Shown in pieces: positions 57,093-64,000 of a stretch of DNA of 64,000 nt (position 1 is the first letter of the stretch; the number at the start of each line of letters is the position of its first letter). The stretch is from assembly GCF_000993805.1 (NCBI RefSeq), contig NZ_CP009961.1:1106453-1170452 (forward strand). The letters run 5' to 3'. Made by a program: the position numbers and the translations under genes. This DNA comes from Thermofilum uzonense (GTDB lineage Archaea; Thermoproteota; Thermoprotei; Thermofilales; Thermofilaceae). The notes beneath the pieces were generated by a model. The model saw only the letters and a program-made list of their open reading frames with translations, was not told the origin of the DNA and made no database searches.

Positions 57093-57713
57093 GTGAGCAC
57101 AAGGAAAACTCGAGATAAATGGGCAATGAAGAGCTGGGTTCGGGTACTGGCCCCGAAGGCTTTCGGCTTCGCTGATCTAGGAAGTATTCCGGCGAACGAA
57201 CCTGAGAAAACTATCGGGAGGACAGTCGAAGTCAGCTTTTATGATATAACCAAGGATCCCTCTCAACTTCACATAAAGCTTAAGTTCCAAATAGTCAAAG
57301 TAGAAGGTACAACGGCATATACTCAGCTTAAGCTGATGGAACTGACGCGAGACTATATCAGGAGCCTTGTAAGGAGGGGAACCTCCAGGATCGATGCGAT
57401 CATAGACGTTCAAACAAAAGATGGTGTAAAGCTCAGAGTCATGGGAATGGCTGTTACAATAACGAGGGTGAAAACTTCACAGAGAAAAGCCATTAGGAAA
57501 ATAATGTTTCAACTGATAGAGGAGAAGGCAAGCCAACTCGATTTTGACACCTTTATCCAGCAGGCAGTCCTTGGAAATATAGCATCAGAAATAGAGGTGA
57601 ATGCAAGAAAGATCTATCCATTAAAAAAAGCTGAGATTAGGAAGATTAAGGTTCTCACCAATACATTCGAGATCCCATTAACAAAACCCGAGAGCCTTCA
57701 AGTTAAGGCCTAG
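57093..57713 (+). CDS. rps3ae: 30S ribosomal protein S3Ae
   Basis: Ribosomal protein of 206 residues. TRKTRDKWAMKSWVRVLAPKAFG at the N terminus, LIGRTVEVS-like IGRTVEVSFYDIT, and RDYIRSLVRRGTSRIDAI are conserved in S3Ae (S1e). Start is GTG, with a TATA-like TTTAAATG near 57052-57060. Its last four bases overlap the end of the convergent DHH phosphoesterase gene. Confidence 0.97.
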   Translation: MSTRKTRDKWAMKSWVRVLAPKAFGFADLGSIPANEPEKTIGRTVEVSFYDITKDPSQLHIKLKFQIVKVEGTTAYTQLKLMELTRDYIRSLVRRGTSRIDAIIDVQTKDGVKLRVMGMAVTITRVKTSQRKAIRKIMFQLIEEKASQLDFDTFIQQAVLGNIASEIEVNARKIYPLKKAEIRKIKVLTNTFEIPLTKPESLQVKA

Positions 57714-58726
57714 AGTCCTAGAGCTTCTTTCCTGCAAATCTCGTTTAAAAGTTCAACTGAATGCCACAATAGGCGTCTTAAAGACTCATTTCGTATTATA
57801 TTCGGCTTTATACCCCTCTTGTATATACTGATCCCAGATGCTCCAGGGTGACCCCCTGCCTCAGCTTCTAGGCTAGTTGCCACATCTGCTACAAGCTTTG
57901 AGCTATCAAAACCCTTTTCGAGGAGCCTGTTTGAAACTCGTATACTTGTACGTGAAAACTCATGTCCGCCAGCAACTATCGCAAGATCCACACCAAGAGA
58001 GACGAGAGCTTTAGCCACGGCGGCCTCGTGGGCACTCGCTTCCGTCACAGCTACCAGGTAGCCGCATATGTCGAGTATGCTTGCCCTCTGAACGCCTTTA
58101 AGCTTGGCAATAATCTCTGATCGATCTTCTGGAAATTCTAGCAACTTTAGAGCCATGTCATAGTCACCTTCTTCTTCCAGGAGTATCTTGGAAGCTAGGA
58201 AGGTGTTTGGCGTCGTGGAAAGATACCTACGTGTATCGTAAAGAATTCCCGAGAGAGCAATAGTGGAAATCTCTTTCGTGAGACGAACTTTCAGAGCGTC
58301 CGCTAGAAGAACAGCTATCACTGTTGCAGAGGGCTCTCCAATTATTAAGCTATAACTAGCCTTGGAAATCAGGTTTCCCGGAGGACTATGGTGATCAATA
58401 ATAATTATCTCTTTTGCCTTGTCGATTAAGCTAGCCGCTCCCCCTAGCATCATTTTGTTTGAAGTATCGCAGATAACTAGAAGGTCAGCTGTGTCACAGT
58501 CTTCCTGCCACGGTACCCGAAGAGAATTGAGTATCCTCTTAGACAGCCTGTCGGGCCCTTCAGGTAGGCATACTTCGGCTTCAAAACCAAGCGTGGTGGA
58601 GATGCTTTGGAGGACATAAGCACAACCTATTGCGTCGGGATCGGCATTTCGGTGAGTGATTATCAAGGCCCTTGCTCCCTTTATGGATGAAAAATAATAA
58701 GCTGCCTCGCTTACTCGTTGGTTCAA
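57710..58726 (-). CDS. DHH-family phosphoesterase (NrnA/RecJ-like)
   Basis: Protein of 338 residues. DHH motifs include ITHRNADPDAIG near 22-31, CDTSN near 89, DHHSPPG near 111-117, and a C-terminal DHHA1 domain with GGHPGASG near 298. These are metal ligands and substrate-binding elements of DHH/DHHA1 exonucleases and nanoRNases or pAp phosphatases. The substrate cannot be told apart by sequence alone. It lies just downstream of prefoldin beta and DUF3194 on the same strand, a conserved archaeal neighbourhood. Confidence 0.88.
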   Translation of the reverse strand: MNQRVSEAAYYFSSIKGARALIITHRNADPDAIGCAYVLQSISTTLGFEAEVCLPEGPDRLSKRILNSLRVPWQEDCDTADLLVICDTSNKMMLGGAASLIDKAKEIIIIDHHSPPGNLISKASYSLIIGEPSATVIAVLLADALKVRLTKEISTIALSGILYDTRRYLSTTPNTFLASKILLEEEGDYDMALKLLEFPEDRSEIIAKLKGVQRASILDICGYLVAVTEASAHEAAVAKALVSLGVDLAIVAGGHEFSRTSIRVSNRLLEKGFDSSKLVADVATSLEAEAGGHPGASGISIYKRGIKPNIIRNESLRRLLWHSVELLNEICRKEALGL

Positions 58727-58737
58727 ACTTTACACCC

Positions 58738-59022
58738 TTAAGACAATACTCTGAGCCCTATTCCTTTAAGCTCCTCTTCCGCTTTTCCTAACTCCTCGTC
58801 AAGTATTCTTTCAAGAACTCTCCTAATATAGTCGCTATTATAAACTCTAGAGCGCGCCTCTACCTCTATCAAGAGCTCGTATGGCCAGTCTTCACCTAGA
58901 AAAGCTGTGATAGTCACCTGAAGGCTAGGGTCGTGAGAAAACTCTTCCTCGACACGCTTCGAAACGCGTTCTATAAGCCTGTCTAGAGCCTCTCGGAGAC
59001 CTTGGAGAGCATCGTTGCTCAC
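58738..59022 (-). CDS. DUF3194 family protein
   Basis: Protein of 94 residues with a long N-terminal helix (LQGLREALDRLIERVSKRVEEEF), then strands VTITAFLGEDWPYELLIEVEA, then two helices. The pattern and the position between prefoldin beta and a DHH phosphoesterase match DUF3194, which has no assigned function. Its start overlaps the prefoldin stop (ATGA), so it is translated with it. Confidence 0.78.
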   Translation of the reverse strand: MSNDALQGLREALDRLIERVSKRVEEEFSHDPSLQVTITAFLGEDWPYELLIEVEARSRVYNSDYIRRVLERILDEELGKAEEELKGIGLRVLS

Positions 59023-59372
59023 TGAGCCGTACCACCTGGACTAGTGAGCGTTGATTTCAACTGCTTCTCAAGCGAACTAGCCCTTTCACGCAACATTTTT
59101 TCCCGCTTAGAGAACTCCTCTATCCTAACCTGTAGGAGCTCTTTCTCGGATGAAAGATCCTTGAGGATCTCATCCTTAGGAGTCTTCATAAGGATCCCGC
59201 CCATAGCCTTGTAGACAAACTGGTCGGGTGTTTTTTCTAGCTCTTTTAACGTTTTCTCGATTTCAAGAAGTCTGGCCCTGTATTGTTGTAAATTCAATAC
59301 TACTGCGCGCAGCTCGTCGACTGTCTGTTGATACTTTATGAGTAGACTCTGATCCACAGACATACGTTTCAT
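59019..59372 (-). CDS. pfdB: Prefoldin subunit beta
   Basis: Protein of 117 residues with two long coiled-coil helices (about 8-45 and 75-110) joined by the beta-hairpin segment TPDQFVYKAMGGILMKTPKDE, the signature of prefoldin beta. It hexamerises with the alpha subunit to pass unfolded proteins to the thermosome. A start at the ATG three codons downstream is possible. Leads the pfdB-DUF3194-DHH operon. Confidence 0.95.
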   Translation of the reverse strand: MKRMSVDQSLLIKYQQTVDELRAVVLNLQQYRARLLEIEKTLKELEKTPDQFVYKAMGGILMKTPKDEILKDLSSEKELLQVRIEEFSKREKMLRERASSLEKQLKSTLTSPGGTAQ

Positions 59373-59466
59373 ATTCCCGAGTAAAGTTAAAATGTTTTTG
59401 CTAAAAGGAAACTTTCAAACAACAACTATTTTATCGGAAGCCTGGTATTAAGCCTAGCCGAGCTCA

Positions 59467-61578
59467 ATGATGAGGAAACTGCTAGTCACGCTCGTATTCC
59501 TATACTTCTTGGTAAGCCTAGTTGAAAGTCTGAATGCAATGACCCCTAATACGGTAAACATCAAGCCCCTCTATGCCAATACCTCTAGTGTGGTCAACGT
59601 GACGGTGTCTGTTCTGACTTGTGATGGTGGAAAACTCGATCCAAATTATTTGAAATATTTGAGAGTGGAGATAAAGGGTAATGAAACGTATCGATCTGCT
59701 GGAGAGGACACTAAGTTGTTCCAAATACTGCCAGGTAATTATAGTATAATAGTAGAGTATCTAGGATCAATTGTTTCCCGTTATAACCTGTCGGTGGTCA
59801 ACAATACTAAGGTAACTTTAAAAGCCAATATTACCAGGGTCGACTTCAAAGTTATGGGGTTACTGTCCTCACAGCCTCTTCGAGGGTATACATTGTCAGT
59901 CGATACATTTGGGCTGCTGTTCAACAGTGGATCAAGCGATACTGTATCAGTATGGCTTCCCTTCGGTAACATACAATACACTGTTATATATAGATGGGGG
60001 GATTGGGGAAACACTACAGCTTCCGGCAATCTACGAGTCTCGTGTTCCTCGAACTTAGCTGTTGTTAGACTACCAGTTTGGAATATTCTCTACTTTGGCT
60101 TTAGCCTGAACGATGGCTCCTCCGTATTAGGGCTTGACGGCTCGGCCGAGGTATACTATCTCGGAAAGCTAACGGGAAAAATAGATTTTAAGAGTGATGA
60201 TAAACTGAAATTGGAGGGGGCTCTTACCGGGCCCTACACGATCCGTATTTACCTTCATGGAAAAAAGATTGGAGAAAAAACAGTGATTGTAGACGAGAAG
60301 TCATGGCAATACAACGTTAGTGTGAATGTCTTGCGTAACCTGTTTGTCAGGCTCAACGACGCGAACAATCGTCCATTAGTCTCGCAAGACCTCGTCGGTG
60401 AAGTAAGAACTCCTATAGGAATAGTTGTTAATCAATCCTTGGGCGAGAGCAATGTAATTATCATTCCTCAAACCACTCCGGGTGACTATAACCTTAGAAT
60501 AACAAGCACGCTTATCGGCGTCGTATATGATGGGAAATTTACCGTCACGAGTGACAGCGCCGAGATCCAGTTGCCTCTTCTTTATACTTCCTTGATATTT
60601 AAACCTGAGGCTTCTAGCGTAATACCGCGAGATATAAGCGTGCGAGTATTCTATATTTCCGGCGGCAAGGAGATACTTTTATGGACTACTACGAGCTTGT
60701 CAGATGGAAGTGAGAGTATCAAGAGAGTTCCTCTCAGCGTATTACCTGTGGGAAGTAGTGTTAAGGTCGAAGTTCTCTACGCCGGAATAAAATATACTTC
60801 TTTCTCAACGGTGAGTGGTGTCGGATCGATCCAGGTAACCCTCCCTCTTTACGATTTAATAATTAAGGTGTACGATAGGAGTGGTGATCCCTTAAGCGGA
60901 TGTAGCCTTAATCTAACTGCTGGAAATTTACAGTTATCGACAAGGCTACGTGGCGGTCAAGCCTTCTTCCCAAGCATCCCTAAGAGTGATGCCAGGGTCA
61001 CAGTGGTTTGTAAGGGTGTAACTGTTATCGATGAAATTATACCTGTTGCCTCGGGCAACATAACGCTAACCGCCCCCTTAACGACTCTAAGGGTTGTAGT
61101 AAAGAGCTGGTTTGATAGACCCGTCGTAGGTTCAAGAGTCACTGTAACGCTTTTCTCAGGAAACAGGACTTTATACTCTGCCTCAGATGTAACAGATCAA
61201 AGTGGGACTGCTTTTCTGACCGACGTCCCCGTCTTGCCGGGTAGCCAGCTCATGCTCCGCGTTGAGTACGGCTCATACGTATACATCCAGCGCTTACAAG
61301 GCGATGAAAACACTGTACGAGTATTTCTAGACATCTTAATAGACACACCACTCTTAAAGCTCTCTTTTTCTCAAGTAATAATTACCGGCATAATTTTTCT
61401 GAGCCTGGGATTGGCCACAGTCATTGTTCTTAGGAGGCATGAACATATCTCAGCTTTCAAAAACATGTTCGAGGTAGGTGCTGGAGAAGAGGAAGAAAAA
61501 GAATCACTCATCCAGAGACTAAAAAACTTGTTCAGGAAGAAAAAGGAGGAGGAAGAAGAGGAAGACATATTCTTCTAG
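59467..61578 (+). CDS. Secreted membrane-anchored protein with Ig-like repeats
   Basis: Protein of 703 residues. A signal peptide (KLLVTLVFLYFLVSLVESLNA) is followed by about 600 residues of beta-sandwich repeats with many N-x-S/T sequons. Late repeats resemble carboxypeptidase-regulatory domains (YDRSGDPLSGCSLNLTAGN, SWFDRPVVGSRVTVTLFSG). A transmembrane helix lies near 640-662 (VIITGIIFLSLGLATVIVL), and a cytoplasmic tail of about 40 residues ends in a lysine run and then a glutamate run. The layout parallels the 874- and 1725-residue surface proteins. Likely a glycosylated cell-surface protein; ligand or substrate unknown. Confidence 0.78.
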   Translation: MMRKLLVTLVFLYFLVSLVESLNAMTPNTVNIKPLYANTSSVVNVTVSVLTCDGGKLDPNYLKYLRVEIKGNETYRSAGEDTKLFQILPGNYSIIVEYLGSIVSRYNLSVVNNTKVTLKANITRVDFKVMGLLSSQPLRGYTLSVDTFGLLFNSGSSDTVSVWLPFGNIQYTVIYRWGDWGNTTASGNLRVSCSSNLAVVRLPVWNILYFGFSLNDGSSVLGLDGSAEVYYLGKLTGKIDFKSDDKLKLEGALTGPYTIRIYLHGKKIGEKTVIVDEKSWQYNVSVNVLRNLFVRLNDANNRPLVSQDLVGEVRTPIGIVVNQSLGESNVIIIPQTTPGDYNLRITSTLIGVVYDGKFTVTSDSAEIQLPLLYTSLIFKPEASSVIPRDISVRVFYISGGKEILLWTTTSLSDGSESIKRVPLSVLPVGSSVKVEVLYAGIKYTSFSTVSGVGSIQVTLPLYDLIIKVYDRSGDPLSGCSLNLTAGNLQLSTRLRGGQAFFPSIPKSDARVTVVCKGVTVIDEIIPVASGNITLTAPLTTLRVVVKSWFDRPVVGSRVTVTLFSGNRTLYSASDVTDQSGTAFLTDVPVLPGSQLMLRVEYGSYVYIQRLQGDENTVRVFLDILIDTPLLKLSFSQVIITGIIFLSLGLATVIVLRRHEHISAFKNMFEVGAGEEEEKESLIQRLKNLFRKKKEEEEEEDIFF

Positions 61579-61599
61579 TTCAATTTAGCTGTGGTCTAA

Positions 61600-62607
61600 A
61601 TGAGGGCTCTTTATACTATATCGGGTAATCTTCCACTGATAGGTCATATAGCGTTCGGCATAATCGACAGGGGGACTAATCTTTTGCAGGTGCGCCCCAC
61701 TTCTTTTTGCCCACTCTCATGCATCTTTTGCTCAGTAGATGCTGGTCCTAGATCTAGGAATAGAATAGCAGAATTTATGGTTGACGAGAGATATTTAGTA
61801 GAATGGTTTGTAGAAACAGTAAAGGTCAAGAAACTTGAGAGTGCCCATGCCTACATAGATGCAGTCGGGGATCCTCTAACGCACCCGAGAATAATTGAGC
61901 TTGTACGCCTCCTAAAGAACACTGGTCGGGCAATAAGTATATCATTGGAGACACACGGTGCTTTACTTACGGAAAAGCTGGCTGAAAAGCTTGAAGAGGC
62001 AGGTCTAGACAGGATTAACCTCTCCATAGATTCTCTAGACAAAGAGAAAGCAAGAGTGTTGTCTGGGACACCATGGTTCGACGTTGAGCGTGTTATAAAA
62101 GTCGCAGAGCATATCGCTAAAAACCTGAGCATTGACTTGCTGATAGCGCCTGTCTGGGTTCCTGGCTATAACGACGAAGACATATCCCGAATAATAGAAT
62201 GGGCTCTGCGGATAGGGGCTGGTAAAAAACACCCGCCGCTTGGAATTCAAAAATATGAAGCTCATAAATATGGCAGGAAAGTACCTGGGGTTAAGCCATT
62301 GCGATGGCGTGATTTTTACAAACGTCTTAGAGTCTGGGAAGAACAGTATGGCATCAGACTTATTCTTAGTCCGCAAGATTTCGGGATAGTGAAGGCTCCC
62401 AGAGTCCCTCTAGCATTCGAGGTCGGAGAGAAGGCAATGGTAAAAGTCGTTGGCCCCGGTTGGCTTAAAGGCCAATGGCTGGCTACCTCCAGGAACCGAG
62501 TTGTTACAGTTGTAGGCGTTACGGGACAATCACCTGTAGGGCAACAGATGCGTGTAGAGATTGTAAGGAATAAGGACAATATATATATTGCCAAGCTCTT
62601 GTGGTGA
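61600..62607 (+). CDS. Radical SAM protein with C-terminal TRAM domain (COG2100-like)
   Basis: Protein of 335 residues. The Fe-S motif CX3CX2C is C37, C41 and C44 (SFCPLSCIFCSVDAG), followed by a barrel with DAVGDPLTHPRI, SLETHGALL and NLSIDSLDKEKA. The last 65 residues (GEKAMVKVVGPGWLKGQWLA, then VVTVVGVTG) look like a TRAM RNA-binding domain. This combination occurs in an archaeal family of predicted Fe-S oxidoreductases. The TRAM domain implies RNA, perhaps tRNA, as substrate, but the reaction is unknown. It precedes hisS, which starts just after this stop. Confidence 0.85.
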   Translation: MRALYTISGNLPLIGHIAFGIIDRGTNLLQVRPTSFCPLSCIFCSVDAGPRSRNRIAEFMVDERYLVEWFVETVKVKKLESAHAYIDAVGDPLTHPRIIELVRLLKNTGRAISISLETHGALLTEKLAEKLEEAGLDRINLSIDSLDKEKARVLSGTPWFDVERVIKVAEHIAKNLSIDLLIAPVWVPGYNDEDISRIIEWALRIGAGKKHPPLGIQKYEAHKYGRKVPGVKPLRWRDFYKRLRVWEEQYGIRLILSPQDFGIVKAPRVPLAFEVGEKAMVKVVGPGWLKGQWLATSRNRVVTVVGVTGQSPVGQQMRVEIVRNKDNIYIAKLLW

Positions 62608-62611
62608 CAAG

Positions 62612-63901
62612 ATGCCCGTGCAGATATCCTTGCGTCCCCCGCGTGGTACTAAGGATAAACTACCCGATGAAACTTTTATAATGAGAGAGGTCTGTGAAAA
62701 GTTGAGAAGTGTATTCGAGCTTTATGGCTATGGTGAGGTAGAAACACCGGCTTTTGAAAACCTAGAGGTTTTGGTTGCTAAAGCCGGTGAAGAAGTCGTT
62801 GAACAGATTTATACTTTTAAAGACAAAGCTGGAAGAGATTTAGGGCTTCGGTTTGAGTTGACGACACCGATAGCTAGGATCGTGGCGTCAAGGCTTGAGA
62901 TGCCTAAACCTCTACGTTTTTATTATATTCAACCCGTCTGGAGGTATGAAGAGCCACAGCGTGGCCGGCTCAGGGAGTTTTGGCAGGCGGGCGTTGAACT
63001 TATAGGTGTTTCAGGACCCGAGGGGGACGCTGAGGTAATAGCCGTCGCTCATCATGCTATAAGACACACAGGATTAGAACAATTTAATTTGAGAATAAGT
63101 CATAGGGTGATCGTCGAAGACATACTCATATCCTCGGGAATACCCAGGGAGAAGCTCCAGGAGGCGTTTCGGATTCTCGACAAGCTTGATAAGAGAGGTA
63201 GAGATTACGTTGTCAGCGAGCTGTCTAAGCTTGGAGCAAGCGAGGCATCCGTGGATAGATCCTTGGAAAAACTCCTAACCTCAGGCCTCGACATCGAGGT
63301 TTCAACACCTACAGGAATAGAAAGCCTGAAGTATCTCAGGAGCCTCATAGAAATTCTTGAGGACGCCTATAACATAAAAGTAAGCGTTGACTTTGGAATC
63401 GTGAGAGGGCTCGGATACTATACTGGACCCGTCTTCGAAGTAAAAACACCTCTAGGAGGCGAGATAGGCAGCATCGCGGGGGGCGGGAGATATGATGATC
63501 TTATAAGTTCACTAGGAGGACCCAGGATACCGGCCACGGGTATGGCTATCGGGGTTGAAAGGCTTATCGAGGCTTTGGCTTCTGAGGGTAAAACCCCTCA
63601 AGCACCATCACCGTTTGACGCGGTGGTTATACCAGTAGGTCAATCCCTTGAAGTGCTTAAGTATGCAATAAAAATAGCTGAAATGATACGGAATAAAGGA
63701 TCCATTCGAAGCATTGTGGAGTATGAGACTGGTTCGCTTTCAAAGGCTCTCGAGAAGGCGTCTAAGAAAGGGGCTACTTTTGCAATTATAGTTGGAGAAA
63801 AAGAGGTTAAGCTAAAAAAGGCTAATGTGAGAAACCTTAAAAGATGGAGCGAGACCACCGTAGACTTTGATGAGATTGTTAATTTTGTCGCTTTACAATG
63901 A
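62612..63901 (+). CDS. hisS: Histidyl-tRNA synthetase
   Basis: Class II synthetase of 429 residues. PPRGTKDKLPDE at the N terminus, motif 1 region ETPAFENLEVL, LRFELTTPIAR (motif 2 lead), the QPVWRYEEPQRGRLREFWQAGVEL motif 2 loop, GIVRGLGYYTG (histidine-binding), and motif 3 ATGMAIGVERL are all present. A C-terminal anticodon domain follows (FDAVVIPVGQS...). The ATG at 62612 with GGTGA is preferred over a TTG eight codons upstream. It is probably cotranscribed with the radical SAM-TRAM gene. Confidence 0.96.
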   Translation: MPVQISLRPPRGTKDKLPDETFIMREVCEKLRSVFELYGYGEVETPAFENLEVLVAKAGEEVVEQIYTFKDKAGRDLGLRFELTTPIARIVASRLEMPKPLRFYYIQPVWRYEEPQRGRLREFWQAGVELIGVSGPEGDAEVIAVAHHAIRHTGLEQFNLRISHRVIVEDILISSGIPREKLQEAFRILDKLDKRGRDYVVSELSKLGASEASVDRSLEKLLTSGLDIEVSTPTGIESLKYLRSLIEILEDAYNIKVSVDFGIVRGLGYYTGPVFEVKTPLGGEIGSIAGGGRYDDLISSLGGPRIPATGMAIGVERLIEALASEGKTPQAPSPFDAVVIPVGQSLEVLKYAIKIAEMIRNKGSIRSIVEYETGSLSKALEKASKKGATFAIIVGEKEVKLKKANVRNLKRWSETTVDFDEIVNFVALQ

Positions 63902-63910
63902 TTTTTTAAC
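63902..63910 (+). promoter_or_regulatory. TATA-like element before the gene at the right edge
   Basis: TTTTTTAAC is centred about 26 bases upstream of the GTG at 63932, consistent with a leaderless transcript. Confidence 0.35.
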
Positions 63911-63931
63911 TAGCATTTGTGTTTTTGACAT

Positions 63932-64000
63932 GTGGGCGCAGGAATAAGTATAGACGATATTTATAGCTTGGTATCTCCGAAAGCTAAACTACTCGACAGC
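63932..64000 (+). CDS. N-terminal start of an unidentified protein (partial)
   Basis: From GTG the frame stays open to the window edge for 23 codons (start GAGISIDDIYSLVSPKAKLL). An in-frame stop lies two codons upstream of the GTG, and a TATA-like element is correctly spaced for a leaderless start. Too short to identify. Confidence 0.4.
   Translation, partial: MGAGISIDDIYSLVSPKAKLLDS

Overview
The window is a stretch of archaeal chromosome, most likely from a hyperthermophilic crenarchaeon (Thermoproteota). My best guess is a Thermofilum-like lineage. The evidence is: eukaryote-like information genes (PriS/PriL primase, PCNA, TFS, Elf1, aIF2-alpha, Nop10, L44e, S27e, L34e, S3Ae, S10, EF-1alpha, archaeal-type ThrRS), archaeal ether-lipid and N-glycosylation genes, TATA boxes about 26 nt upstream of leaderless starts, frequent GTG/TTG starts, and a tRNA gene with bulge-helix-bulge introns. 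An RPA-type single-strand binding protein is present. The species assignment is inference. I see no rRNA, CRISPR array, transposase, integrase or origin. Coding density is very high and no gene-free stretch exceeds 300 bases; the longest are about 160-245 bases, around 15.9-16.1 kb and 53.2-53.4 kb.

Layout. 0-5 kb: a dolichol-kinase-like protein, a secreted protein with an extracellular thioredoxin domain, a coiled-coil protein, cis-prenyltransferase and DeoC. 5.5-8.5 kb: HMG-CoA synthase, thiolase, DUF35 and an HTH/zinc-ribbon protein (mevalonate entry). 8.5-17 kb: an RNA m5C methyltransferase, a membrane-anchored winged-helix protein, PGK, PAC2, Hsp20, a COG1709-type regulator, a possible small structured RNA, and a bacterial-type GAPDH. 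17-26 kb: DUF504, a radical SAM protein, ThrRS, a PfkB kinase, DNA ligase and a thioredoxin-like/proline-rich protein. 26-30.4 kb, minus strand: a tight operon of two RecA-like proteins, RqcH/NEMF, an unknown protein, a Mut7-C nuclease and AMMECR1. 30.4-35.6 kb: a 1725-residue putative S-layer or surface protein.

35.7-43 kb: the minus-strand replication operon TFS-PCNA-PriL-PriS faces the plus-strand translation operon L44e-S27e-aIF2alpha-Nop10, followed by the oligosaccharyltransferase AglB. 43-46 kb: a tiny zinc ribbon, a RuvC/RNase H-like protein, a P-loop protein, a small membrane protein, the UbiA lipid prenyltransferase and intron-containing tRNA-Arg(CCT). 46-54.5 kb: S10, EF-1alpha, CMP kinase, L34e, AspRS, a SWIM protein, RPA, Sec61beta, GGGP synthase, Elf1, a nucleotidyltransferase and a Sjogren-autoantigen-type zinc ribbon. 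54.5-64 kb: ZPR1-like, XPB-like helicase, S3Ae, DHH phosphoesterase, DUF3194, prefoldin beta, a second sequon-rich surface protein, radical SAM-TRAM, HisRS and the start of one more gene.

Several genes work together. Thiolase/HMGCS/DUF35, GGGPS and the UbiA enzyme make archaeal membrane lipids. Cis-prenyltransferase, dolichol-kinase-like protein and AglB supply N-glycosylation, whose plausible substrates are the three large sequon-rich secreted proteins. PriS/PriL, PCNA, RPA, ligase, RecA-like proteins and the XPB-like helicase form a replication and repair set. The points most worth a second look are the GC-rich structured element before gapdh, the two-intron tRNA-Arg, the bacterial-type GAPDH, the RecA/RqcH/Mut7-C operon with its unknown member, the thioredoxin-bearing surface protein, and the leader hairpin of the giant surface protein.
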